Below, in pieces: positions 54,227-63,682 of a stretch of DNA of 64,000 nucleotides (position 1 is its first letter; each line of letters begins with the position of its first letter). A model generated the notes under the pieces. The model was given only the letters and a program-made list of their open reading frames with translations, was not told where the DNA came from and did not search any database. The translations under genes and the position numbers were made by a program. The DNA lies in NCBI GenBank assembly GCA_044448685.1, contig JBIOHC010000012.1:28080-92079 (forward strand), read 5' to 3'. Source of the DNA: Palsa-965 sp044448685. Lineage in GTDB: Bacteria; Bacteroidota; Bacteroidia; Palsa-965.

Positions 54227-56749
54227 TCAGCGTATCATCATTTTGCCCCGGCCCAGATCCTGATCTCCGTTACGGACGGTGTAATAGTACATCCCAACTG
54301 CGAGGTCTCCATATTCAAGCGGGTAGGTAATTGTACCTGTTGAGCCGGCCGGAGTAGTTCCGGAAGGGATCAGAGATGAACTTATTTCCTTACCCATCGC
54401 ATCATATATACTGAACCGTATTTCAGAGCCGCTTTTCAGGCTTTGGATATTGATTTCAAGACTGGCCGATCCGTTGGACGGGTTAGGGTAAATACGGCTT
54501 CCGCTGAGGTTCTGGCTTCCTGCATCCTTCATTCCGGTAACCAGCAATATGGTATTTACTGTAGCATTGGTAAGTACCGGTTTGTTCAGGTCGAAAACAA
54601 TGCTGGAGCGGCATTGGATCACCGATCCTCCGGGATTGCCGGCTTTCTGATTAATGGTGTAACGTATAAAGCCAGTGCTGCCTGCCTTGTTCGTGTTGCT
54701 GTCAGGAAGCATGATATTGCTGAAATGCCATTTGACCAAACCATTGGATCCTACGCTATAAGTAAATGGAGCGCTGGAAACGGAAGGCTGCAGAGTGGAA
54801 AGGTCAAGCAGACTGGAAAGGCTGTCTGTAACAGTGATATTTACGGCCGCTGCATTACCTGTATTCTGAAACTTGATCAGGTACTCAAGCTTGTCGGACG
54901 GAAGAATGGTTTCCTGGGTTACATAGCCTTTGGTGCTGAATTGCTGGGAAGCAACCTGTCTTTCATTCGGATCCATAGAAGCGCTGACTGTATGGCAATC
55001 GGTTGAGCTGTTGTTGGTAGTATCACATTCTGCTGCCGGAGCAGAGATCCGGCCTGTAAGGCAGATACTTACACCCATAGGGGCGGCACAGGAAACGGAA
55101 TCAACAACTGAAAGTGAGCCGCTTTGACCGGGAGCCAGGATTCCAACATTAAAGGAATAAGTATTGGGAGCGAGGACCGTCCAGGGAATAGAACTGCTGA
55201 CAAAAATAACATTCGGATCGGCTTGCAATACGATAATCACATTGCTGTCTGCAAGTGTTCCCTGATTGCCGTAATTGCAATAATACGTGTTCCGGAAGCA
55301 TGCACCAAGTCCGCAGGTGCCAATGTTCATCGTAAGGTCAGGGCAGGATGCAAGGACCGTATCGGCAAAATTATGATTCTTGCTGCTGTCACCCAATGCC
55401 GGGAAATTTACGGTATAGGCATTTGTACCCGGGCAGGAAAGGTTGTAATAGGGAGCAGCAGGAAGAGTTACGGTATAAGTTCCGGAAGGTACCAGGAAGG
55501 AATAATTACCCAGACTGTCTGTATTTGTGATTATGCCTCCGGGAGTCAGGACCACTTGTCTGGAAAGCAGGCCGGCTTCTCCGGTATCCTGTACACAATT
55601 TTTATTCTTATCAAAGTAAAGTGTACCCATGATGATATTATTGCTGAAACCCGAAGTATCTGTTTTAAGCAGATATGTACCTGATGTGCCCGCATTGTTA
55701 CGGGTATATCCGCTTGCCGCAAATCCATTATCTCTGGCCATTGTTCCGCAGCCTAAATAACTTTCTGCACCTAAACCATAGTTTCTCACCCAGAGAACTG
55801 CTCCGGTTGATTTCAACCTGATCAGACGTACACCGGGATAGTGATCTCCAAAAAGTATATACCCATTGTCTTTAGTCTGGCATATATGCATATTGCTCAG
55901 TGCATAATTGGTATTGGAAGGCATGCTGGTCCAGAGGGTATCACCGTTGGCATTGGTCTTTATGATGTAATAGGATGCATTGGGAGCATTTGAATGGCCT
56001 GCTATGATATACCCTCCGTCGCTTGTCTGTTTAACAGAAAGTCCTGTTTGATTGTAATTGATATTTCCGTAAGACTTCATCCATGCACTATCACCATTTG
56101 ATGTTGTCTTGGTAAGAAGGACCTGCCCTGCGGCACATCCGGTTACGATAAAACCGCTGTCAAGGGTTGTGGCAATGCTGTAGGTGGACCGGATGGCGCT
56201 GTTGATGCTTGTTTTAGCCCATAAACTGTCTCCGATAGAATCGGTTTTGAGTAAATAGACGCCATTGGTATTGAAGCCTGCCAGAACAAATCCTCCATCT
56301 GAGGTACGGGTCAGTGTTTCGGATGAAAGCGGGGAGCCTGATAATTGCAAACTGATAAAGTTCCGGGTCCAAACAGGATCACCGGCTGCATTTAGTTTCA
56401 TAAGTGCTCCGGCCAGAGATCCGGAAGCTGTATGGGTCATGCCGGAAGCAATATAACCTCCGTCAGGTGTCTGGAACATGGAAGCAAGGTGAAACTCAAA
56501 ATTGAGTTTCTTCTCCCACAATTCATTTCCAAAACTGTCGGTTCGGGTAATGATCGGACAGATTCCTTTTCCGGCAATGGTTAGATTTTGGTAGTTAGTT
56601 CCTATGATATATCCACCATCAGCAGTCTGTGAAATGGAAGCTCCGGGTTTGTTATCTATTTCCGGAAACATTGCTTCGAAAACAATACTTTGAGCTTGTA
56701 TTCCTGTAACAGCAAAAAGCAGGAAGCAGAGGGCGAGCAGATTTTTCAT
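54227..56749 (-). CDS. T9SS cargo protein with delta-60-type propeller repeats
   Basis: This is an 840-residue secreted protein with a signal peptide (about 1-19, ending IQAQ). Residues about 40-380 carry seven or so repeats of the form (Q)T-x-DGG-Y/F-I-x-x-G (TADGGYIIGTNY, TPDGGYIASGM, TSDGGFVLAGF and others), a beta-propeller pattern. Next come an SdrD/CnaB-like domain (about 385-470, GTLYFDKNKNCVQDTGE) and a DUF11-like domain (about 590-710). The C-terminal type A sorting domain (about 755-840, RIYPNPSNGSASLEI and MYYYTVRNGDQDLGRGKMMIR) closes it. No enzymatic motif is seen; adhesion is a guess. Confidence 0.85.
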   Translation of the reverse strand: MKNLLALCFLLFAVTGIQAQSIVFEAMFPEIDNKPGASISQTADGGYIIGTNYQNLTIAGKGICPIITRTDSFGNELWEKKLNFEFHLASMFQTPDGGYIASGMTHTASGSLAGALMKLNAAGDPVWTRNFISLQLSGSPLSSETLTRTSDGGFVLAGFNTNGVYLLKTDSIGDSLWAKTSINSAIRSTYSIATTLDSGFIVTGCAAGQVLLTKTTSNGDSAWMKSYGNINYNQTGLSVKQTSDGGYIIAGHSNAPNASYYIIKTNANGDTLWTSMPSNTNYALSNMHICQTKDNGYILFGDHYPGVRLIRLKSTGAVLWVRNYGLGAESYLGCGTMARDNGFAASGYTRNNAGTSGTYLLKTDTSGFSNNIIMGTLYFDKNKNCVQDTGEAGLLSRQVVLTPGGIITNTDSLGNYSFLVPSGTYTVTLPAAPYYNLSCPGTNAYTVNFPALGDSSKNHNFADTVLASCPDLTMNIGTCGLGACFRNTYYCNYGNQGTLADSNVIIVLQADPNVIFVSSSIPWTVLAPNTYSFNVGILAPGQSGSLSVVDSVSCAAPMGVSICLTGRISAPAAECDTTNNSSTDCHTVSASMDPNERQVASQQFSTKGYVTQETILPSDKLEYLIKFQNTGNAAAVNITVTDSLSSLLDLSTLQPSVSSAPFTYSVGSNGLVKWHFSNIMLPDSNTNKAGSTGFIRYTINQKAGNPGGSVIQCRSSIVFDLNKPVLTNATVNTILLVTGMKDAGSQNLSGSRIYPNPSNGSASLEINIQSLKSGSEIRFSIYDAMGKEISSSLIPSGTTPAGSTGTITYPLEYGDLAVGMYYYTVRNGDQDLGRGKMMIR

Positions 56750-56913
56750 GGGCGAAGGTGTGATGGTGTTGCATTACAAGATTAGTCCATCTGCAGAGCA
56801 TTTATTATACGAATGAAGCCTTCTACTTGCCTATGTAAGAATTCGGGGTAAAAAGTGATAAATCTCATACCGGGGTGGAATGGAAGTGGCGGTGGATTCA
56901 GGCAAAGAAATCC

Positions 56914-56921
56914 TAAATTTG
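56914..56921 (+). promoter_or_regulatory. -7 element before hemH
   Basis: TAAATTTG matches TAnnTTTG exactly, 46 nt before the hemH ATG at 56968, in the 218-nt divergent gap with the preceding cargo gene. Nothing else is recognised in that gap. Confidence 0.42.
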
Positions 56922-56967
56922 GGGGCCGGTCTGATTCGGAAGAATATTCTAATTCCAGCTAAACGCA

Positions 56968-57993
56968 ATGAAAACAGGAGTTTTACTGATTAATCTGGGT
57001 ACGCCAGACAGCCCATCAACAGGTGATGTAAGAAAATACTTATCCGAGTTCCTGAATGACCCAAGGGTCATCGATATAAATCCTGTAGGCCGGTTTTTGC
57101 TGGTCAACGGAATTATTGTTCCTTTCCGTTCTCCAAAATCGGCCAAACTGTACCGGCAAATCTGGACGGATCAGGGCTCCCCCCTGCTTATACACGGTAA
57201 TAAGGTGATGAAAAGCCTCCAGGAAAGCCTGGGACCTGATTTCGTTGTCGATCTGGGTATGCGCTACGGCAAGCCCACCATCGCATCAGCATTGGACAGG
57301 ATGCGCATGGCTCAGGTAAGCAAGCTTATCCTGATCCCTTTGTATCCCCAATATGCTTCATCGAGTACCGGTTCTTCCGTTGAGAAGGCATTGCAAATCA
57401 TCAAGGGTTGGGAAGTGACGCCATCTCTTGAAATCGTCAGTTATTTCTTTAATCAGCAAGGATTTCTGGATTCCTGGGTGGAGGTGACAAAAAAGTATGA
57501 TTTATCAAAGTACGATCACTTCCTGTTCAGTTATCATGGATTACCGGAAAGGCATATACGCAAAGGTTCCGCACATTATGGAGGAGGGGTATGTAATCTG
57601 GGCTCCTGTTGCGATACAATCCATGCAGGTAATTTGTATTGTTACCGTGCATCCTGTCTGGCAACTACCAGGGCGCTTGTAGCCCGACTGAATATTCCGG
57701 AAGGGAAATACACATCCAGTTTTCAAAGCAGGCTGGATGATAAGTGGATTAAGCCTTATTCAGATAAGGTGCTGGAGGAAAAAGCAAAACAAGGTGTAAA
57801 GCGAATCCTCGTGTTTTCACCTGCATTTGTGGCGGACTGTCTGGAAACCTTATATGAAATAGGAACGGAATACGATGAACTCTTCCGTAAGCATGGAGGA
57901 GAAAAAGTGCAGCTGGTTGAAAGCCTGAATGACAACCCGCGCTGGATTGAAGCTTTGAAAGAAATGGTTGTTCAGCATGTCACAACGAAATAA
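56968..57993 (+). CDS. hemH: Ferrochelatase
   Basis: This 341-residue enzyme inserts Fe(II) into protoporphyrin IX, the last step of protoheme synthesis. TGVLLINLGTPDSP is the N-terminus, the metal-site histidine is H190 in FLFSYHGLPERH, and LVESLNDNPRWIEAL closes the fold. A cysteine-rich segment at 209-230 (C209, C214, C215, C225, C230) lies just after the active-site loop; such clusters in other ferrochelatases bind a [2Fe-2S] centre. One base separates its stop from the stop of the next, convergent gene. Confidence 0.95.
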   Translation: MKTGVLLINLGTPDSPSTGDVRKYLSEFLNDPRVIDINPVGRFLLVNGIIVPFRSPKSAKLYRQIWTDQGSPLLIHGNKVMKSLQESLGPDFVVDLGMRYGKPTIASALDRMRMAQVSKLILIPLYPQYASSSTGSSVEKALQIIKGWEVTPSLEIVSYFFNQQGFLDSWVEVTKKYDLSKYDHFLFSYHGLPERHIRKGSAHYGGGVCNLGSCCDTIHAGNLYCYRASCLATTRALVARLNIPEGKYTSSFQSRLDDKWIKPYSDKVLEEKAKQGVKRILVFSPAFVADCLETLYEIGTEYDELFRKHGGEKVQLVESLNDNPRWIEALKEMVVQHVTTK

Positions 57994-57994
57994 C

Positions 57995-60847
57995 TTATTG
58001 GATAATCAACTTTTGTTTGAACATCCCATGATTATTGCTGGCGATAACAAAATACATTCCTTTTGCCAGAAAGTCCGGAAAATTCATTTCCACACTGTTA
58101 CCTTCGCTTTTCTGAGCAGAAATTGTTTTGGAATACACACAGGAGCCTGACAGATCCTGGATACTCACAAGTGTTTCCATGCCGGGGTCTTCACTGAAAA
58201 CAAGGGTCAGGTGTTCGTGTCCGTTAACAGGATTCGGATAGATCCGGAAAGAGGAAGGGTGCTGAAGATTGACTTCAGCAAGGTTCGATAAAGTACTTTT
58301 TCCGTCAAAATCCGTTTGCCTGAGTCTGTAGTAAGAAATGCCTTTAAGCGGTTTAAGATCCTTTGTCCTGTACGTATTGACCGAGGAACTGTTGCCGGCT
58401 CCGGGGGTTTGTTCCAGGGATTCAAAATGCTGTCCATCTGCCGATCTCTCAACAGTAAAAAAGGCATTGTTTGTTTCTGATGCTGTTTTCCAAACGATAT
58501 CAACGCTTCCCTGAATGGTTTCACGGGCGGTGAAATCAAGGAGTTCAACAGGCAAGGGACTGGCTGTCGTTACCAATATCCAGGGTGAAAATGTGTTTAT
58601 CCCTCCGGCTGTGACGGTACCGACTCCAGCTGTCACACCGGGTGTTCCCAGGCCATAGACAGCGGTAATGGTACTGATCCCGGCAATCATGGCGCCCCAA
58701 AAACCACCTGTTACATCCCAGCGTTGGGGGCTCAGTAAGCCGAGTGGCCCTCCGCCACACAGTGCGATGGTGTGATTCTCGGAACCCAGATAGCTGAAGG
58801 TAAGGGAGGCCACAAGAGATGCCTGAGTACCGGCAGTTATTTCCCAATACCTGTTTACAATCAGATCCGAATTATTGGATGCATTGGGATGGCAGCCTAT
58901 TGCGTTAGCCAGGGCTCCTGTGGTACTGCCTACTACCTGTCCGGTCATTGACGGATAAGGCAGGTTGGTGCCGTTGGTCGATTCGTAGGTTGCAAGTGTG
59001 ACAGTTGTGCCAGTATTTCCGGAAGCAGTACTTACCCCGAATGTGAAAGGAATATAAGAGCCGCCGTACCCGAATGGAAATACAAAATTACTGGATGAAG
59101 CGGCATTCCCAATATTCCACTGAACTGCCGATGACATGTTTCCTGTACTTTGATCCTCGCTGATAAGGTATGAAGATGAACTCGCTCCTGTCATTGCACC
59201 TGTAGTCCCGTTCTGAAGGGTAAGGGTAAATCCATTCAGTGCATATGAACCGTTGTTGAATGTCATGACACCGGTACCATCGAGATTAGTTGCTACTTTT
59301 TGTATCACCCCTGTGGCGCTCGTTGTGCCGGATGAATTATTGATTGTCAGGTTGTGAAAAGTGGTTGTATTGCCTGCCAATGGCCCAATGCTCTGTTGCA
59401 TGGTACCGTTAAAGATTACAGTAGAGGTACGCTGGGTAAATGTACCGGAATTCATGAAGGCATCTGTTCCGTTTGTTCCGTTTATGGTCATCTGGTTGGA
59501 CGAGCCCCCGGATGCAGAACGCATTTCAAAAGTGGAAAAGCTGTTACCTATATTCAGACTTTTGAATATAAAGTTGGAAGTATTGTTCAACTGAAGCAGG
59601 GCAGTAGAAGTGGAAATCCCATTCACAAACATATTGGGATAGTTTGTGTTGGCATATCCCTGAAACCAGAAGTAATTACCTCCGGCGGAGGAGGAGGCCG
59701 TGCCGAACTGTATCGTGCCCCCACTTACATTATAAGTGGCTGAACCCATTGCGCCAATGGCTGACCCTCCAAAATCCAGATCAAGTGAGGAATTGTTTAC
59801 AGCTGCATCCTGTAAAGTGATAAGTCCTCCGGTCATAATGGTTTTTCCATTAGCCAGGTTATTCAGAAGCAGGTTTTCATAGTTAGGGCCTCCACCTCCA
59901 AGGCCCAGGTTAATGGTCCCACCTGTCATTTCAAAGTCTATATAATTAGAATAGTTTCCGTTATCATTGATGCCTCCGTACACATTCAGGGTGCCGGTGT
60001 TTATGATTAGCTGTGGAGTTCCTCCGTTGTCCAGATAAGCCAGGTCTACCGATCCTCCTGCAGAAGAGGCGGTATTGACAGTACCTCCGTTGAGAAGCAG
60101 CTGTCCTGAGATTGTCGTTTGCCCATTCTGGCATAGATTCATTGTTCCGGCATCCGATTCGAGGGTAACTCCATAAGGTACGGTCAGTCTTGAGGATGAT
60201 CCGTTGTCGTAACAGTCGGTCAGGGTGGCCATATTATTCCATTTGAATGTTCCGCGGGTAAGTCTGAAATAATAGGGTGTAAGGAAGAGAAAGCTGGTGG
60301 CAGTTACACTTACATTCGTAGCCGCAGCGCCGGTATTGAGTGTCATAGCGCATAGGGAAATGGAGCCGTTGCCTGATACCACCGCATTGGAGTTGCCATT
60401 AAAAACAAGGGTTCCGTATTTGGTTGCGTTTCTTACCAGGCTAAAGGACCCGGGTGCAGTACAGGCCAGGTTACCACCAAGGTTAACGGTTAAGTTTGCT
60501 CCATTAACGGTATAATTAACAATTCCTCCACTGTTTACGGTGATATTGCCGGAGACGTTAAGGGTAACAGTATTCGTATTGAAAGTCAGTGTGCCGCCGT
60601 TATTTACAGTGATGCTTTTGCAGCTGGCTGTAGCCGTAAAATTGACTGTTCCTGAGCAAATGAATACATCATCCGTTGCACCGGGAACAGAACCTGCTGC
60701 GGTAGCGCCTCCGCATGCCGTGACCCAGGTCGCTGCCAAATTCCAATTGCCCCCAGCGGCTTTGGAATAAAAGGATGCTGCTGAAATACTATGCCCGGAA
60801 AGGAGGAACAGGAGCAGGAAGAAGAAGGAAGGACGAAACTGTCTCAT
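57995..60847 (-). CDS. Large T9SS cargo protein with beta-helix-like repeats
   Basis: This is a 950-residue secreted protein with a signal peptide (about 1-23). The start FYSKAAGGNWNLAATWVTA and VPGATDDVFICSGTV belongs to a class of Bacteroidota surface proteins whose N-terminal repeat region forms a right-handed beta-helix. Residues about 65-560 are rich in Gly, Asn, Thr and Ser with short strand repeats (ITVNNGGTLTF, LTVNLGGNL, TFHNLTINNSSG). A Fn3-like region (LDFTARETIQGSVDIVWKTASETNNAFFTVERS, about 765-850) precedes the type A sorting domain (RIYPNPVNGHEHL to MFKQKLIIQ). Probably a surface adhesin; ligand unknown. Confidence 0.82.
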   Translation of the reverse strand: MRQFRPSFFFLLLFLLSGHSISAASFYSKAAGGNWNLAATWVTACGGATAAGSVPGATDDVFICSGTVNFTATASCKSITVNNGGTLTFNTNTVTLNVSGNITVNSGGIVNYTVNGANLTVNLGGNLACTAPGSFSLVRNATKYGTLVFNGNSNAVVSGNGSISLCAMTLNTGAAATNVSVTATSFLFLTPYYFRLTRGTFKWNNMATLTDCYDNGSSSRLTVPYGVTLESDAGTMNLCQNGQTTISGQLLLNGGTVNTASSAGGSVDLAYLDNGGTPQLIINTGTLNVYGGINDNGNYSNYIDFEMTGGTINLGLGGGGPNYENLLLNNLANGKTIMTGGLITLQDAAVNNSSLDLDFGGSAIGAMGSATYNVSGGTIQFGTASSSAGGNYFWFQGYANTNYPNMFVNGISTSTALLQLNNTSNFIFKSLNIGNSFSTFEMRSASGGSSNQMTINGTNGTDAFMNSGTFTQRTSTVIFNGTMQQSIGPLAGNTTTFHNLTINNSSGTTSATGVIQKVATNLDGTGVMTFNNGSYALNGFTLTLQNGTTGAMTGASSSSYLISEDQSTGNMSSAVQWNIGNAASSSNFVFPFGYGGSYIPFTFGVSTASGNTGTTVTLATYESTNGTNLPYPSMTGQVVGSTTGALANAIGCHPNASNNSDLIVNRYWEITAGTQASLVASLTFSYLGSENHTIALCGGGPLGLLSPQRWDVTGGFWGAMIAGISTITAVYGLGTPGVTAGVGTVTAGGINTFSPWILVTTASPLPVELLDFTARETIQGSVDIVWKTASETNNAFFTVERSADGQHFESLEQTPGAGNSSSVNTYRTKDLKPLKGISYYRLRQTDFDGKSTLSNLAEVNLQHPSSFRIYPNPVNGHEHLTLVFSEDPGMETLVSIQDLSGSCVYSKTISAQKSEGNSVEMNFPDFLAKGMYFVIASNNHGMFKQKLIIQ

Positions 60848-61061
60848 AACGCTGTAATCAATATGAATTATTCCGTTAATTCTTTAATCTTAAGGTATAT
60901 TCGCAAATAAATGTACTCATAGGAGCAGGTATATCCCTTTTTAATCCTTACAAACAGTAATGAAATCTTACATCTGTAAGCAACGGTTAGAAATAAAGCT
61001 GATTTATTAAAGTGAGAAGTGATAAAAGTCATTTCAATAAAATAAAATTTTGTGAAGAGGT

Positions 61062-62306
61062 ATGAATTATCATGATTCGGATTTTATGTTGTTCCGGGGT
61101 AATACGATGGAGGCATCGTGGAATAACGAGCTGCTTGTTGCGTTTGGCAAGCCGGCGGGAGAAGCAAGTATAGATGAAGAGTTGGAACTATCGGATCAGA
61201 CGTTACCCGGTTTGGAAGTGTCAGCCTGGAGCTTTGGTTATATAGGATACGATTACAAAAATACCATCGAGCAGCTTGAATCAGTGAATCCATTGCCCAT
61301 CCCCGCCAGGATTTTCCATTTTTTCGAGCCGGCAATTGTGTTTAAAGAAAATGAAGGGAAGAGGGAAGTGCTTGTGAATACACCGGATCTGGATAAAGCC
61401 GGCATAGAAGCATTATATCAAAAAGTGTTTTTCAAATCTCGTGGCTGCACCGGAAATAAGAAACAGATTGTGCTGAAAGAAAGGCAAACTAAGGAAAGTT
61501 ACCTTGCTCAGGTCAGGCATATAAAGGAGCATATACAGCGCGGAGATATTTATGAAATGAATTTTTGTATGGAATTTTTCTCTGAAAATGTGGAGGTGAA
61601 TCCTGTGGCTCTGTTCAGCCTGCTGTATGATAAGGCCCAGGCTCCTTTCAGTGCATTCTGCAGGTTTGGCGATGTGTATGTCATTTCTTCAAGCCCCGAA
61701 CGTTATCTGAAAAAGCAGGGAAAGCGTTTGTTGTCACAACCTATCAAGGGAACACGAAGGCGGGGAAAAGACAGTCAGGAGGACAGGCAGCTGCGTGATG
61801 AATTGTTTCAGGACCTCAAGGAAAGAGCGGAAAATATAATGATTGTGGATCTGGTGCGGAACGATCTGAGCCGTATTGCCGAACGGGGCAGTGTTCAGGT
61901 TGATGAACTTTGCGGTATTTATTCTTTTCCCCAGGTACATCAGATGATTTCTTCCGTATCCTGTAACCTGCGTGATGAGGTCTCCTTCCGGGATATCATT
62001 CATGCCACCTTTCCGATGGGCTCTATGACAGGGGCGCCTAAAGTAAATGCCATGTGTTTAATTGACCGCTATGAAAATACATCCAGAGGGCTCTATTCAG
62101 GTGCTTTGGGATACAAGACTCCGGAAGGAGATTTTGATTTCAGTGTATTAATCCGAACCATCCTCTACGATGCTTCCCGTAACTACCTTTCCTTTTCGGT
62201 AGGCAGTGCAATCACCGCTCAAAGCGATCCTCAGCTGGAATATGAAGAATGTCTGGTTAAAGCCAAAGCCCTGATTGAAGTACTTGGTGCCAGACTGGAA
62301 GAATGA
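61062..62306 (+). CDS. pabB: Aminodeoxychorismate synthase component I
   Basis: This 414-residue chorismate-utilising enzyme makes 4-amino-4-deoxychorismate for folate. The decisive motif is PIKGT (K229), whose lysine forms the covalent adduct in PabB; anthranilate synthases have PIAGT. LVRNDLSRIA, MTGAPKVNAM and FSVGSAITAQSDPQLEYEE complete the active site. It lacks the glutamine amidotransferase domain, so PabA is encoded elsewhere. tilS starts 28 nt after its stop but has its own -7 element. The 214-nt gap before it holds a short palindrome (CTTACATCTGTAAG, 60966-60979) and no gene. Confidence 0.93.
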   Translation: MNYHDSDFMLFRGNTMEASWNNELLVAFGKPAGEASIDEELELSDQTLPGLEVSAWSFGYIGYDYKNTIEQLESVNPLPIPARIFHFFEPAIVFKENEGKREVLVNTPDLDKAGIEALYQKVFFKSRGCTGNKKQIVLKERQTKESYLAQVRHIKEHIQRGDIYEMNFCMEFFSENVEVNPVALFSLLYDKAQAPFSAFCRFGDVYVISSSPERYLKKQGKRLLSQPIKGTRRRGKDSQEDRQLRDELFQDLKERAENIMIVDLVRNDLSRIAERGSVQVDELCGIYSFPQVHQMISSVSCNLRDEVSFRDIIHATFPMGSMTGAPKVNAMCLIDRYENTSRGLYSGALGYKTPEGDFDFSVLIRTILYDASRNYLSFSVGSAITAQSDPQLEYEECLVKAKALIEVLGARLEE

Positions 62307-62323
62307 AAGAGCGGGAAAATTTA

Positions 62324-62331
62324 TAAATTTG
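62324..62331 (+). promoter_or_regulatory. -7 element with leaderless geometry (tilS)
   Basis: TAAATTTG, then AAA, then ATG (62335). It is an exact consensus match with a 3-nt spacer, so transcription should start at the start codon. Confidence 0.5.
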
Positions 62332-62334
62332 AAA

Positions 62335-63669
62335 ATGCAGCATTCCTTTCAGTCTTACATTAAAAACCGCAAGCTCTTTTCCGGAGACAGCAGGGTACTG
62401 CTGGCTGTCAGCGGAGGACTGGATTCTGTAGTGATGGCTTATCTGTTTAAAAAAGCCGGTTATGATTTTGGACTAGCACATTGCAATTTCGGGTTAAGAG
62501 GGAAGGAGTCGGATGGGGACGAAAACTTTGTGCGTAATCTGGCGAAGAAAATGGAGGCGGATTTTTTCCCCGTCCGCTTTGATACGAAAGCTTATGCTGC
62601 TCAACAGGATTTGTCTGTGCAGGAAGCTGCACGGGAGCTCCGTTATAAATGGTTTGAGGAAGTAAGGAGTAAAGAAGGGTTTGATCTGATCGCAACGGCA
62701 CACCACAAAGATGATTCTATTGAAACATTCTTTATCAATCTTTTACGGCAAAGCGGATGGAAGGGATTAACCGGTATTGCACATGCAAGGGGATTTATCC
62801 GTCGCCCTTTATTATTTGCAACCAGACCCGAGCTGGAATCCTTTGCAAAGACAAACAAAATCCGGTTCCGGGAAGACAGCAGCAACAAAGGCGATGATTA
62901 TCTCCGCAACCGGATAAGGCACAAGCTTATTCCCATCCTGGAAGAACTTCAGCCCGGATACAGAGACAGTTTGACCCAGACCATGTTTCATTTAGAACAG
63001 GCGGGTGAGCTGGTGAAGGCTTCTGTAGAAAAAGAGAAAAAACGTATTTTCCTGCATAAAGACGGTCATTATTTTCTGTTCTGGAAAGAAATTGCTCAGC
63101 TCAACCCTGTCGGCTTATATCTGCATGAATTCCTTAGTCCATTTGGTTTCAGTAACGATGTAATTGGAAAACTCGAAGCTCTTTCCGTATCGGAAAAACG
63201 ATCGGGGAAAACATTTCTTTCTCAGAGCCATATAATAAAGACAGACAGGGACAGCATGAGGGTCAGTGTGATACCTGCCAAGAAAGTCAAAAAGAGCATT
63301 TGGATAGAACGGGAGGATTCTGGTATTGATGACCCCATCGTGCTCAAAATTAGGCATTTAGACAGGGCAAAGCTGGGTACTATCCCCCGTTCTTCATCTG
63401 TTGCCTGTCTGGATGCAGATAAAATCAGTTTCCCCTTCCTGCTTCGTCCGGGTAAGAAGGGAGACCGCTTTCAGCCATTGGGCATGAAGGGAAGCAAACT
63501 GCTGAGTGATTTTTTAACAGACCGGAAAACAGCTGTCTGGGAAAAAGACAATGCCTGGGTTGTTGAGAGTAAAGGGAAGATAGCCTGGCTGGTAGGCAAG
63601 CGTATTGATGAACGCTTCAGGATTTCGGACGAAACGAAGCATGTACTCCTGATCCGCCTTGGCGAATAA
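62335..63669 (+). CDS. tilS: tRNA(Ile)-lysidine synthase
   Basis: This 444-residue N-type ATP pyrophosphatase converts C34 of tRNA-Ile(CAU) to lysidine, which switches decoding from AUG to AUA. The PP-loop SGGLDS is at 26-31; HCNFGLRGKESDGDENFV and TAHHKDDSIETFFINLLRQSGWKGLTGI follow, and the C-terminal domain has PGKKGDRFQPLGMKGSKLLSDF. ATG 62335 is used because it follows the -7 element and matches the family N-terminus. An in-frame upstream codon at 62275 would overlap pabB. Confidence 0.95.
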   Translation: MQHSFQSYIKNRKLFSGDSRVLLAVSGGLDSVVMAYLFKKAGYDFGLAHCNFGLRGKESDGDENFVRNLAKKMEADFFPVRFDTKAYAAQQDLSVQEAARELRYKWFEEVRSKEGFDLIATAHHKDDSIETFFINLLRQSGWKGLTGIAHARGFIRRPLLFATRPELESFAKTNKIRFREDSSNKGDDYLRNRIRHKLIPILEELQPGYRDSLTQTMFHLEQAGELVKASVEKEKKRIFLHKDGHYFLFWKEIAQLNPVGLYLHEFLSPFGFSNDVIGKLEALSVSEKRSGKTFLSQSHIIKTDRDSMRVSVIPAKKVKKSIWIEREDSGIDDPIVLKIRHLDRAKLGTIPRSSSVACLDADKISFPFLLRPGKKGDRFQPLGMKGSKLLSDFLTDRKTAVWEKDNAWVVESKGKIAWLVGKRIDERFRISDETKHVLLIRLGE

Positions 63670-63671
63670 CG

Positions 63672-63679
63672 TATATTTG
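63672..63679 (+). promoter_or_regulatory. -7 element with leaderless geometry (last gene)
   Basis: TATATTTG, then TGT, then ATG (63683). It is an exact consensus match with a 3-nt spacer, directly after the tilS stop. Confidence 0.48.
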
Positions 63680-63682
63680 TGT

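Noticed and set aside
54443..55684. Two 186-187-codon plus-strand frames
   Set aside because: Antisense to the T9SS cargo gene; the sense protein has signal peptide, repeats and sorting domain.
60966..60979. Palindrome CTTACATCTGTAAG before pabB as an operator
   Set aside because: Single copy, too short to tell from chance, and no regulator is nearby.
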